64,000 nucleotides of DNA, taken from positions 1,116,001 through 1,180,000 of the forward strand of contig JAHYIO010000003.1 of NCBI GenBank assembly GCA_020543525.1, read 5' to 3'. A program made the translations under genes and the position numbers. The notes beneath the pieces are model-generated. The model was not told the origin of the DNA. It saw only the letters and a program-made list of their open reading frames with translations, and did not search any database. Of the stretch, positions 21,281-32,125 are shown piece after piece. The DNA comes from Coriolopsis trogii (taxonomy: Eukaryota > Basidiomycota > Agaricomycetes > Polyporales > Polyporaceae). Position 1 is the first letter of the stretch; every line of letters begins with the position of its first letter.

Positions 21281-23031
21281 TGATTGTCGCAACATGGACT
21301 ATACGCAAACCCTGTTGCTGCTGTTCGGCTTTCGGCCCTTCATTCGTTCGTTCTGTCTGCGACCGCTGTTGTTGTACTTTGCCCTCATGGACTTGCTGGT
21401 GTGTGTATGAGGTGTATCATGATGTATCGGACTCTTGGTTATACAGCCTTGTATCACGTTTCTGTGGGCGAGCGTTTGCGGCATGCGATCATGACGTTGC
21501 ACAAGCGAGCCTGTGACATGGGTTAGGCTGGAGGTCACAGCCAACCAGACACCAAACTTTATACGAGAAAGCAACGGACATGCCATCTACATCTCCGGTA
21601 GCTGTTGAACAGCCACAGAAAGGCTACCGGATTGCTCCGGTCAAGGTTGCGGTCACTGCGGCTCTGCGTATCCGTCACCCTAGGAGATGTCGATTAGTGC
21701 AGGCAATACTAGTTGTGCACTGGGTACCTAGGAACAAGACACCCCATCCTTCAACCTGCCACTATGTGCGCGTTCCCTGCGCGGCGCGCGGTGCACCTCA
21801 CACAACTTTACACTGGTAAGAGACACGTAACCTGGACAGTGCATATGCGCTCCCAAACATTCCGGAGCAGTGTTTCACTGTTGTACCGCGCCAGTGCGGT
21901 TGACAGTATGGAAGTAAGGCAAGGTTACGGCCCTGCATGACAGGCGATATGGCAGCTAGAGGTTGCTTGAGAACGAAGGCGATGCCGAACATGCGCCTTT
22001 GTCCTCAGACATCCTTCTTTGGTTTCGAAAGTTTGGTGGATTCCCTGTGCTCATGTCGTATGTGGAGAGACTACGATACTCCATGCTGCACAGATCCTCG
22101 TGCGAGAACACCCACTGACAGGGTGAACGTTGGACCCCTTCTCAGGTGTACTCTCATCTTCTAGACCCATGAGCAGTGTTGGTTTTGGACCCACCTCGCT
22201 CGTCAGACGCGTCTTTGAGAAGACGATTGATAAGATGTTCAAGAGATGGAATTTTGGACGTTGGGAACGACTGATGGATCTGTTCTCGCAGACACATATC
22301 GGCAACACTCGGAACCGCGAACAGCGTGGCCAGTCGACTGGATATATGCGCGATTATCGCAGATATACAGCTAGGGCGGCCGACAGAGGTCGAGGAGGGG
22401 TCTACGCCGCTTTGTGGCTGTCGGTCGCCGGGAGGAAAGGGAGGGAGAGCAGCGAGGGCGGGGGGCGCGTGACGAAGCGGACAGGTACGAGAGAGGAAGG
22501 CACGATCGGGCTTGGAGATCGCGCAGGAGAGGGGCAACACCGTTGCACGTGGTGCGATCAAACTGTGGGTGATTGCTAGACGACGAGTGCGGGGGCGCGC
22601 ACGTCGAGCAGCGCGGGTGGACGCTGTGGGCGGGGGCGGGGAAGGCGAGCACGACGAGGACTGGGACGAGCAGGGCGGGGGGAGGAGCCGGGAGAGGCGG
22701 TGGGAGGCAACTGCCGGGGAAGGGATCAGAGGAGTGGGGAGACGCCGATGGCGGCGGAGGACGACTCGGCCTGGAGCGACTCGCGTTCGCCATCTCTCCT
22801 TTGATCTCCCACTGGCCTGTGAGTCCCTCCTCGCTCTCTCCCTCTCCCCTCCCCGCACTCCCAGTCGTCCTCACCGCTCACCGCTCCCGCACACAGCGCC
22901 AGCCCCTTCCGCCCACCAGCACTCCTCTTCCTCCTCTTTCCCACCCTTCCACCGCCTCTTCTCCCCCTTCTCTCCCTCGACTTCCTCTTCCCCCAAAGCA
23001 GCCCGCCCGTCCGCCTGCTCATCTCGCAGCC
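21281..23031. other. long gene-poor region upstream of the first G-gamma gene
   Basis: About 1.75 kb. The last 250 bases are a strong CT-rich tract, as found in fungal promoters and 5' UTRs. A long minus-strand open frame at 22154-22858 is a by-product of that pyrimidine bias. I see no domains or good splice pairs. Confidence 0.5.
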
Positions 23032-23456
23032 ATGAACTCGCGTCCGCACAAGCAGTCCATGTCCGAGCTCAAGCTCCGCCGTCTCACAGAGCACAACCAA
23101 CGGCTCAGGGAGGACCTCGCCCGTCCACGGATAAGGGTCAGCGAGGCCAGCGCAAGGTGAGCTTTCCTCCCCCTTCTCCCGCCGCCCTTGTTCCCCGACA
23201 GCATAATTCCCCGCCGAACCGTGTGCTTACTGTCCGTCCATTCCCCCAGCCTCATCAGGTATTGCAAAACGACAAAAGACCCACTCGTGCGTACCGACCG
23301 CCATCATTCACGCTCCCCGTCGCGTCTGTTACCACCTCCCGGCTCCTTGCTGACTGATCTCCCCAGGTACCTTCAGTATGGGGTCCTGTACCACGCGCCG
23401 ACGATCCCTACCAGTCTCAAGGCGGCGCAGGCAAGGGCTGCTGCGTCATTCAATGA
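23032..23456 (+). CDS. heterotrimeric G-protein gamma subunit, paralogue 1
   Basis: G-gamma forms the membrane-anchored dimer with G-beta in pheromone or nutrient signalling. Three exons of 125, 37 and 90 bases give 83 residues. It starts [18 protein letters not shown], then [20 protein letters not shown], continues [13 protein letters not shown] across introns and ends VPSVWGPV, then [11 protein letters not shown]. The helix plus NPF-like loop (here SVWGPV) is the G-gamma fold. The last four residues CVIQ are a CaaX box for prenylation, and the Cys before it could be palmitoylated. The start is fixed by family similarity, and introns fall at residues 42 and 54. The gene at 32126-32784 is its paralogue with identical lengths of exons 1 and 2. 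Confidence 0.92.
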
Positions 23457-25625
23457 CCGTCTCGCTCCCCAGCCGGCTTCTCTTCCCTTCCGCCCCTTAA
23501 GTTCCTCTGGTGTCGTCCCTCCCGTCTGTCTGCTTCCTCTTCTCGGGCTCTTCTGTCCAAAGTACATCTCCTTCTCCCTTGTTCATCACCACTGTCCATC
23601 TGTACCCCCTACGTCCCCCATCTCCTCACCCACTTCTCAACCTTCTCGTTGTTTATTCAGTTTCTCTTTGTCAACTGTCTGTGGTGCATTTATACCATCG
23701 CTCGTTCCATCCTCTTCAACCCTCCTCGCATCCGCACATCACTCTGCCGGTATCCCAGATCCGCCAGCGCCTCCGCCCTCGCAATTCACCGTACAGACAA
23801 CAGTCAAGCTCAAACTCTCATATTTCCATTTGGTCTGGAATCTCTGTCTCTCTCTCAAGTCCGGCGCCGCTCCCGTGCTCGGAGCTTGATGCTGGGGCCA
23901 GGAGCGGTGCCTCGTACGCGCGCCCGTCGGTGGTCAGAAAAGGATGAGGGGTGGTTCGCAAGAATATACGGGAATTCGGCGGTGGGGCGGAGGATAGAGG
24001 AGGTTGACTCTGACGACTGGACAATCCGAGAGGGGAAGTGCGGGCATTCATGGAAGGGAGAGAGAGATGCAGAGGAGGAGGACGAGACCAGCGCAGCGCG
24101 GACGTTCGATGCCCATGCCCATGTACACCTTTCCCCCGTCACTACCGCCGTCACCACCATGACCACACGCCGACTCCTATCCGCCCGTCGAGGACCGCGC
24201 GAGTACGAAGTGTTCCGGATCACCTACTTATCGCACCGCGTGCGTATCTATGCGCGACCGCTCAGTACTAGTTGCCCCGAGTCCTCTAGAAGTACACGTA
24301 TTAGTACCAGGTACTGCCATGTTTTACCCTCTCTCTCGCGCGCTCTATCCTATCTTCTCTGTCTCTCACTGCCTGCCCCATGTGTACAATTCGCATGACT
24401 CGAAGGACGAGTATGAGTAAGGACGTCCGGGACGGACGGACCCCTCCGCATCAGATCAAGCAGCCAATCAAACATCAACCACACCCATCCGTCCCTCCGG
24501 CCATCCAGCGCTGCGGTCGTCCCGGTCTCCAGAGTCGACGCTCGACGCAACGAAGACGGTCGGTCGGATCCCCTCGAGCTCTCAGAAGGCCGAGTCGAGT
24601 GGTGGCACCGTGAGCGAGAGCGGATCCATCGTCCGCCCGTATGCGTGTGCCCCATGCAAGCGCAGCCCTGCGACGCTGCACCCTCCGAGGAGTCCGGAGT
24701 CAGACAGTGCACGGACGAAGGCTTCGAGGAGGCACTGGCGCAACGCACGCACGCATGCCTCCGTGTATCATGGACGCGCGACACGCCAGTCACGGTGCGC
24801 GCTTCAGACCAGGACGGCGGCGGCGGCTGCTCCAAAGCTTCGTGCTTCATCCACCATGCTCCACGCGCGCATTGATCGAGCACCGCCGACTCTGCATTCC
24901 GGGCCACCGGAGGAGAGAAAGAACGAGCGGCGAGCGCGGGCACGGAGCGCTATGCTTCGGAGGTGGGGGCGTGACATAGCATGTGCAGCGGCGCTGGTGG
25001 TCTGGGTTGTCTCGCTTAGGCTTGTGGCAGACTGGCGTTGACGGAAGTCCGGAGAGCACTGAGCGGGAGCAACAGCAGCAGCAGCTACAGGCGTGGGGGA
25101 GCTCCGAAGCACGGCAACGCGCAAGAAGCTTCGGATTCGGGATACGCCCTGTGCCCTGAGGGGATGAGGCCTCGAGAGACGCAGCGGGGGAAGGTGGTGT
25201 GTGCCTGTCGAACGGAGGTTATTGAGCAGGTCGGTCCGCGAAGCTTGTCGTGGGTACGGATCGGGAAGGCCTTAGGGCACAGTGCGTGGGGCGAGGGAAT
25301 GTGAGTGGTTCGATGTTCCCACCCCTTGTCCTGTTAGGTGAGTGCGGATGCGGCGAACGTGTCTCTTGAGCGATGGAACTTGACAGGCACGCTGCCTGGA
25401 TCATGATGATTACGGCTGTCGACGTCAATGGGCAGGGTGGGAAGCCGAGGATCTGCTGGTGGGTAGACGGATGGATGGACACCGGTCTCGCATGCGGGTG
25501 AGGAACGGAACGAGAATAGGGATGGAAGACCGGGTGTGGTGGTGACGGTCGTGATGGGTGAGAGAGAAGACGGAAAGTGAAGGATCGGTAGTAAGGAGTG
25601 CCGAGGCTGCGAGCTGCGCTGGAGC
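23457..25625. other. 2.2 kb gene-poor region
   Basis: No coding frame with domain similarity or coherent splicing was found on either strand. It contains CT-rich and CG-rich stretches and a short CAG run near 25076-25085. It separates the 3' ends of the convergent G-gamma and eIF2B beta genes, so it cannot be a promoter for either. A non-coding RNA or a lost gene is possible. Confidence 0.5.
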
Positions 25626-27218
25626 CTATAGTTCATGATCCTCGTCGTCGTAGCTCTCTTTGATTAGCCTAAAATAGAGTAACACATACATATTAACATG
25701 CGGTGGTGCAGGGAGACGTGTGTATAGAAGACATACCGATAGACAGACGAGGGAGGATGGTCGCCACTGTACATTAAGAGAAGCACGATGGATGTCGATC
25801 AGCTGACAATCCGAGGATTGATATGATGAAAGAGAAGGACGCACTCGTTCGTGATGAAGACGTCGACCAGCTCCGGTCCGACATAATCATAATATGGGTT
25901 CACGACGTCCACGCGTTCCACGAGCTTGCCCTCTTCAAACCCGAGAACGCTGCTTGGGTCCGCAAAATCAAGGGCGCCGTAGTCATGGTACAGGTTCCAA
26001 AGCGGTGTCAGTTTGAATTGGCCAGCACAAACTACTACAGGCGTCGAGTGTGCGCGCGCAGCGGTGGCTGCGAGGAGAGAGCCGGCGATTGCGACCAGCC
26101 CTCCGTTGGCTAGGATAGCATGTGCACCGATGATAATCTTGTTTACCCGCGACATGATCGCGAAAATGGACGAGTCGGGCACGAGGAAGGTCGAAATGCC
26201 TGCACTGGAAAGTGAGCGAGCCATTTCGTGTCCACTATACGACGGAGCCGTCTCGGCTACGATAACGGTGTAGTTGCGGTAATGACCAGCAGACTTCAAG
26301 AATGCTTCGACAGTCTTAGAGTGCCCTATCGTGAGGATGATTTCGCTGCAATATAACATAACGTCAGAGTATGGACTATATGCACACAAGCAAATGACGC
26401 ACTCTGAGTGTATATGATCCTTCGCATTCTTCGACACGTTGTCATACACAGTCTCCAGCTCATCAAGGACGTCTTGGATGGCTTCCATCAGGACAGGCTT
26501 GAGGCCTCGGGCAAAGGAATCCGGGTCATCGGGGTCATCCTCCTTGAGCGTGGCAGTCGCCTCCGACTTGAGTGCGCTCACTGTATGTTTGCGAGGCTGT
26601 CCCTGTAAGACGAATTTACTGATGGTATACACATTGCGTGTGGTGATCGTAGCAGGGCCTTTCGTAGCTGAGCTGGCTTCTTCCCGGACGTTGTGAAGAA
26701 CACGGCGGACAGTATTTCCAACGGTATGTTCTGCAGAACGATAAAAGGTCAGTAATCAAGTAGGTTGTGTATGGCTTTGAAAGGACGGCTTCCTCCAGGC
26801 ACATGACCAATTACGCCAGGATCATTCAAGATGGAAATCGAGCAAATGCTGCGACTTGCCGTGACCACCACAGGGACTGCATAGAAGCAGTTGCCCGCAG
26901 ACTTGGCGAGCATGTGGTGCACATACGGTGACATACGACGTACCTTTCGGCTGCGCCTCTACAAGTCTCCGACCAACTTCACGAATGATCGCGATGAGCT
27001 GCTGGATATTGGAGAAGCGTGCTTTGGAGACGACCTGTCTGAGCACGACAACGGTCTCTAGAGCAGCCTCGCGAGATCCAACAACTTGTCTGCATAGGGT
27101 TTGTTCTATCAATATAATACAGACCAATCATAGATGTAAGGACGAACCGCCGCCGAAGCTTGGCCACCAAAGTTTCTACGGCTCTGTGGCCTGGAATGTT
27201 TTGCATCTCCGGCGTCAT
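25626..27218 (-). CDS. GCD7: translation initiation factor eIF2B, beta subunit
   Basis: This is a regulatory subunit of the GDP-exchange factor for eIF2. It begins MTPEMQNIPGHRAVETLVAK and LRRR, then after an intron QVVGSREAALETVVVLRQVV. A middle exon has ITTRNVYTISKFVLQGQ. The Rossmann-like core follows: EIILTIGHSKTVEAFLKSAG, YTVIVAETAPSYSGHEMA, STFLVPDSSIFAIMSRVNKI, IIGAHAILANGGLVAIAGS, and ARAHSTPVVVCAGQFKLTP. The C-terminus is built from two small exons, TNDGDHPPSSVYR and LIKESYDDEDHEL, ending at 25626-25628. The order and motifs match eIF2B-alpha/beta/delta family proteins. The beta identity rests on the NPYYDYVGPELVDVFITN block and the Y-x-x-E-like acidic tail. Confidence 0.9.
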
Positions 27219-27555
27219 GCACCCTGCACTTGTTCCAATACAAAGCCTTCTGCAGACACGTTCCTATCGTATGTCAAGGTTTGGAGTAGGTCTGGCTGGT
27301 AGAATGTGAGAGACGATTGAAGAGAAAGCGGTCGGTGCTTGCGGTAGACGCCCTCAGATCGACGAGATCGAGTCACTAAGCACGTGATCTGGGTGTTGTG
27401 CGTCTAAAGGCAAATACCGCGGTCATGTGAACTCTGTTACGTATTCATTTATCGTTCACGCGTCGCGCCTTCGATTGGTTAGAGGCTCTGTTGTCTTCAA
27501 ACCACATCATTCGTGCTCTCCCATACCTGCCTGCCCGTTCTTGCATATCCTCACC
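27219..27555. other. divergent promoter region, eIF2B beta / F-box gene
   Basis: About 340 bases between two outward-facing starts. No gene is seen. Confidence 0.45.
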
Positions 27556-29434
27556 ATGAACTGCGAGCTTGCATTCTCAAGCTTTGATCCTTTCCTTTCC
27601 GCTCTCACGCATGCTATGGTAGATGCCGTCGGGCAGCATGCCGAGCCGAGTCTACCCCCAGACGTTGATACAGACATGGTGCGTTGTTCATTGTGTAGGA
27701 GGAAGGATGGCTAACGAACACTCTACTTAGGCTGACAACAAACAGCCTCCTGGCAAACGTGCACTATCCGAGTTGCCGTCGCTGCTGTCCAGTGTCAACT
27801 TCGATATCCAGAGCCATATCATGACATTCCTCTCATGTGCAGAATTATCTGCTCTTATGAGGACCTGTCGCTACTTTGCCGATGTTGCATTGAACCCTCT
27901 CTGCTCGCACTCCAAGGTGCCACTCAAGACTGTAGCACACGTCCTCTCATTTCTCCGATTCTTGCGACTCGACAACCCTCCAAACTCGCGCGCATTGCTC
28001 ATCAAGGAGCTCAACTTTTGTCTTGAAGAATACGGCGCGCCACTCACCAAAGCAAACTATCTCGATGTACAAGAGTTCCAGTCATCCGCCTTGTTCGCTC
28101 TTCCCGAGACCCACCCGCGCATTGAGGAACATCTGCTCTACACCTCTCGCAACACTGCCCTCCAGACATTTCTGGAGATTCTCAAGCATTGTGGCCATAT
28201 CGAGCGGCTATATGTAGGGCGATGGTTCGAAGACGTACCGATTGCTCTGTTAGTGCGCGAGGTGTCCGGTCTATGCAAGCTGCAAGATCTGCAAATGCCC
28301 TTTCAGCGGGCACAATTTCAGTCCAACTTCGCCTTAGCGTCCCTTCCTCTTCGCAAGCTCGTTCTAAGCCCGGGAAGGTGGCTGGAGTCACGGGAAGCAC
28401 TCACATTGTTGAGCCCATTGTCTGCCACACTTGTAGAACTCGACGTCCCTGTCTGCCAGTGGGTAGCACCAGGTGTGCCATTCCCTCATGTCCGCAAGCT
28501 AGGAATCGAGTTCCCCGCATCGGACGACGTGGTTAGTGACCTGGTGCGCACGTTTCCAAACCTCACCCACCTCTTCTTGCGTGGTACGCGAAACTTTCAC
28601 CTTTGCCACACGCAAGCCTCCCGTCAAGACGAGAACCGACTACGCGAGCGCTCTCAGTACCAGTGGCACGCCCTCACAGGTTCGTGGCCGCCTCTCGTGA
28701 CGGTCGGTACGGAGACTCGGTGTGCGCTCTACACACTTGCGCTCCCTTTCAATGTGCAATGCATATCCGTAGGGTGTTCTGTGGGAGATCCTGGAGATGG
28801 GGGAATGCTCTCTACCATACTCACCGATGCGCGACCTGCTTGTCTGGAGATGCGCGTCAGGCAGGTGCACTACAAGTTTATGCCGCTCCCCGCCCGATTC
28901 CTCGGCCTCTGGAGCGGCGAAACGACGTCCTCCGTCCAACGTTTCATCCTCACGCTCGAGGGCGACGGCGTCTCAGACTACATTAGCATGTCCCGCCTTC
29001 TCATTGTAAGTGCTATCCCCGCTCTGCTCCTGCGTGCGCTCAGTACATTCACATGTGCGACTTTTCAGGACGAGCTCCGCCAAGCTCTTTCCTCGCTCTC
29101 GGTCACGCACCTTCTGCTCAAGTACTCAATCGCCCACTTCCGCGCCTCGCGAACGCACACGCGCAGAGTCGTGCGCACCATCTGCTCCGAGGCCCCCGTG
29201 CGCGCCGCCCTACTTGCGCAGACCTCCAAGTCCCTCCGCTGGATCGGCGTGCAAGTCCAGGTCCAGGACGGGCCCACCTGGTTGTTCTGCTGGGACGTCT
29301 CCCGGTTATCGGACAGGGCACGCGAGTTCGGGCACGACACCCCCCCGTCCGTGATGTTGAAGGAAATGAGCGAAGACGCGGGTTGGGACGTGCTCGCTGC
29401 CGAGGGCATGGAAGAGACCGCTCGTGCTTCTTGA
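27556..29434 (+). CDS. F-box/LRR-like protein
   Basis: Three exons. Exon 1 encodes MNCELAFSSFDPFLSAL and ends DVDTDM. Exon 2 continues ADNKQPPGKRALSELPSLLS and then NFDIQSHIMTFLSCAELSAL, followed by CRYFADVALNPL; this is a degenerate F-box. The rest is leucine-rich, with spaced blocks such as LQDLQMPF, LPLRKLVLSPGRW, TLVELDVPVCQW and FPNLTHLFLRG, like the LRR-like folds of Agaricomycete F-box proteins. A 63-base intron at about 29006-29068 does not break the frame and could be mistaken for coding sequence. The C-terminus reads WLFCWDVSRLSDRAREF and ends ETARAS. It is a probable SCF substrate adaptor with unknown target. Just after the stop, 29437-29454, an 8-base perfect inverted repeat can form a small hairpin. 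Confidence 0.8.
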
Positions 29435-29793
29435 TTGCCTCTTGCGAGGCAATTCTAACTTACCGTCTTGTTTCACTGTGCCAATTACTGATGCTTTCAT
29501 TGTATACTATTGATGACTGTATAATACTCAAGGCTCCCTCGTGATGTCGGCTGAATAATATCGAAGTATAGTTTCGCGTCCACGAACTTCTGTGTAGCGA
29601 CCCGCGTATCAACCATTCACGCTACATAGCTAGTCATCTTGTACAGTCATGATCGGAGAGGTGCACGGTGCTATCTCCATATGTGCGCACAGTAGTCCGA
29701 GAGAGATAAGTAGAGTCCTGAATATTCCCAACGCGCTTAGGGTACATAAAAACACAAAGCAAAGCAGGACAGCTCGATATGCGATTTCTGGGT
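29435..29793. other. 3' flank of the F-box gene
   Basis: About 360 bases between the F-box gene and the left end of the inverted-repeat element. No gene is seen. Confidence 0.45.
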
Positions 29794-29968
29794 GCGCTAG
29801 AGGATAAAGTAGGCTCGCTACCATCCGTTCGGGTCCGAGATTCAAGGTCCGCTACGCAGAGTACCCGAACGGCTGGTCGAACTGGGCGTGGGTTTGGCGG
29901 GGCGTCCAGTTTAGGAAACCGTGTGAAAACGTACTTAGAGAATTCGCAACTTCGCCTACTGGAGAAAT
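29794..29968 (+). repeat. left terminal inverted repeat
   Basis: Pairs with 31326-31533. The core 29867-29940 is about 93% identical to the reverse complement of the right copy. A hairpin can form between 29825-29834 (CCGTTCGGGT) and 29863-29872 (ACCCGAACGG), with a 28-base loop. Confidence 0.8.
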
Positions 29969-30044
29969 CCGTGCGGCAATGCCTGTATCCAATGCAAGGC
30001 TTTGTCCCATGAGTGTAACTGACTGAGCAGGTGAGAAGTAATTT

Positions 30045-31035
30045 CTAGTAGTCGTCTATGTCCAGAGAGGGCTCCTCCTCCTCTGCAAACATTGCATGAG
30101 GCTCAAACACGTCGTCGTCCACCATCGCCCAATAGTCCTGCTCCTCCTCGTCTTCCCTTCCTATGTCAGACCCACCCTTGGAAGGACCAGAAATGTCGTC
30201 TCCAGAGGAGATAGAGTGGTCCTGCTACATATGAATGCCATGATATGACCCTGGATAGAAAGAAGGAGACGTACATCGAAGTTCGAAGGCCCAGCAGGGG
30301 CCGTTGGGTGCCCTCCGGGAGATACTGCGGGAAGATCTGCCAGAGGGATCTCTCGTCGTCGGCGCTGTAGTTGCGAGAAGAGCTTGTTGTACTCCCTGAG
30401 GGGCGCGTGAAGACTCTTCAGACCGACGGCAATGACGTTCGGGACTTCGGGCGCTTTGAAACCACGGAGGATGCGCCCCGGATTGACATTGAAGATATCG
30501 TGTTCCTCCATGGCGGTGCGCAGCGTCGCAATGTCACGGTCAATCTCCGGTGTTTGATGCTTGTTTCCCAGGCGCGCGCCGAGTGTGGCATTCATCTGGA
30601 GGGCAACTTTCCGAAGTAGGGATATGCATGGAGAGATGGTCTGAAGCCACTCCCACGACGCGTTGCTTCCCTGCGCCTTGTATATCACCTGACCAGATAG
30701 TGCCAAATTAGCAATGGAGACATATACGATATAGAGCTCACCTTGATCCAGAAGTTCATGTGCTCTTGCAGAAGATCGACAGGGACCCAAGAGTTCGGCT
30801 TGCCGGTCGGATTCACCAACCAATTCTTCATCATGACATTACTAAACATCAGTAGACTGTCAATATGATGCGGAGACATGAGGATGGTGTTGAACATACC
30901 GCAAAGGTTCCGGCCAAACGTGCGTGAGATTGTGAATCAGATGAAGAACTTCGTGCGCATACTTGAGGCGGCCGCTGCCGCGGTACATCAAGGCGAGCAA
31001 CTTGAGGACACGGACAAGGCGTCCTGAATATCCGC
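30045..31035 (-). pseudogene. DUF6589 protein, C-terminal fragment
   Basis: Four exons read in order on the minus strand. RVLKLLALMYRGSGRLKYAH and EVLHLIHNLTHVWPEPLR come first; then NVMMKNWLVNPTGKPNSWVP and VDLLQEHMNFWIK; then VIYKAQGSNASWEWLQTISP and a long helix-rich stretch ending in PSNFD. The last exon, QDHSISSGDD, has a very acidic end and stops at 30045-30047. This is the conserved C-terminal part of DUF6589, a large family widespread in Agaricomycetes and often suspected of transposon origin. The catalytic-looking N-terminal portion of the family is absent: upstream of about 31035 the similarity stops, although the frame stays open to 31240. The exons themselves are intact, without stops, so a shortened protein could still be made. 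It lies wholly inside the inverted-repeat element. Confidence 0.7.
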
Positions 31036-31325
31036 CCTGCCTTCTGCCCCGCATCATCATACCCCGTGGACCTATAACGTACAGAACGCCCCTGAATTGC
31101 TTCACCCCGCTTACTCTAGCCAGTACCAAAACATGGTGCCTTCTCCTTCGCCGGCACCGCATACCAATAGTGATATTCAGCAAAGATATTCTGACACTTA
31201 TCGTGGTTTCCCTGATACCTATCATACTCGCAATACACATGACTGATAGAGATTGACATAATCATGAGGCATGCATAACTTGAGCCCTGTCTGTCTGTGT
31301 GTTATTCCAGGATGGTGAATCCTTC

Positions 31326-31533
31326 ATTTCTCCAGAGACGCGAAGACGCGAAACTCTAAGTACGTTTTCACACGGTTTCCTAAAATGGACGCCCTGCCAA
31401 ACCCATGCCCAGTTTGACCAGTCGTTCGGGACGTGAGCCCTTTTCGCACTCCGCCATCACGTCCCGAACGACTGGTTTCGAGTCTAAGGATAAAGCTACG
31501 GCTACGGTTACGGCAATATATATCCTAGAGCGC
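31326..31533 (-). repeat. right terminal inverted repeat
   Basis: Pairs with 29794-29968. It contains a perfect 19-base stem, 31418-31436 against 31457-31475, with a 20-base loop. Compared with the left copy it has about 30 extra bases near its outer end. Confidence 0.8.
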
Positions 31534-32125
31534 GGAGCCTTGGGTCGGAACTCGGAAGGCAAGAGGAGGGTTCCATAACCAAACGCGAATGCGGGTGCCG
31601 GTGCGAGGCGACGCCCAGTGAGAAAAAAGAAGTTCCGGAACCTGTACTACTGCAGACGGGGACCAAGGTGCGCAACGATGTCGATCAGAGCCCGTGCGAG
31701 GCGGGCGTGACCAAGTAAGAGGTAGGTGGAGATGTTTCCAAGCTCCGATGCAAGGTATATACTATGTCATATGTGGGGGTGAAGAAATGTATGGGATGGT
31801 AGAAACTGGATGCTGTTGTAGGTTTACGATGCAAGTGCGTGCAGTTAAAGGAGCGGCAGGGTGTACGCGGAGATAGGACAATAACATTTAGAGGGCGGAT
31901 GGAGTGATCGCGGGGAGGGCGCACATCGGAGAATGTTGCGTGCAAGACGGGTGAGGGAAACGAAGGACTTGTGAAGAAGACAAACGTGGACGCGAACCCC
32001 ATAACTCCATGTTGTCTCGCACAGTTTCGGTTATCACCCGTGCCCTCCGTACCCAGACAGTATCCCTAGAATGACAAAGTGGGTAGGAGAGGGAGATGTC
32101 GGCGCCGGGCAACAAGAGGTGGTGT
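31534..32125. other. intergenic stretch right of the element
   Basis: About 590 bases; no gene seen. It is the 3' flank of the second G-gamma gene. Confidence 0.45.

Larger units (their letters stand above)
29794..31533. mobile_element. TIR-type mobile element, about 1.74 kb, carrying a DUF6589 fragment
   Basis: Two long inverted repeats face each other at the ends. The best-matched block is 29867-29940 against the reverse complement of 31354-31427: 74 bases with five mismatches. Similarity continues outward to about 29794 and 31533, with a gap of about 30 bases, and inward to 29968 and 31326. Both ends contain subterminal hairpins built from TTCGGG/CCCGAA arms. The interior holds only a 5'-truncated DUF6589 gene on the minus strand. 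No transposase is visible, so it is non-autonomous or decayed. No clear target-site duplication could be read, so the outer borders are approximate. It may be a cargo-bearing TIR element, or DUF6589 may itself belong to the transposon family. Confidence 0.75.

Noticed and set aside
22154..22858. Long minus-strand open frame of 234 codons
   Set aside because: It is low-complexity Arg/Ser/Pro, caused by the CT-rich promoter of the G-gamma gene. There are no motifs and no splice support.
29437..29454. Perfect 8-base hairpin after the F-box gene stop
   Set aside because: It resembles a bacterial terminator, but this is a eukaryotic genome, and short hairpins of this size occur by chance.
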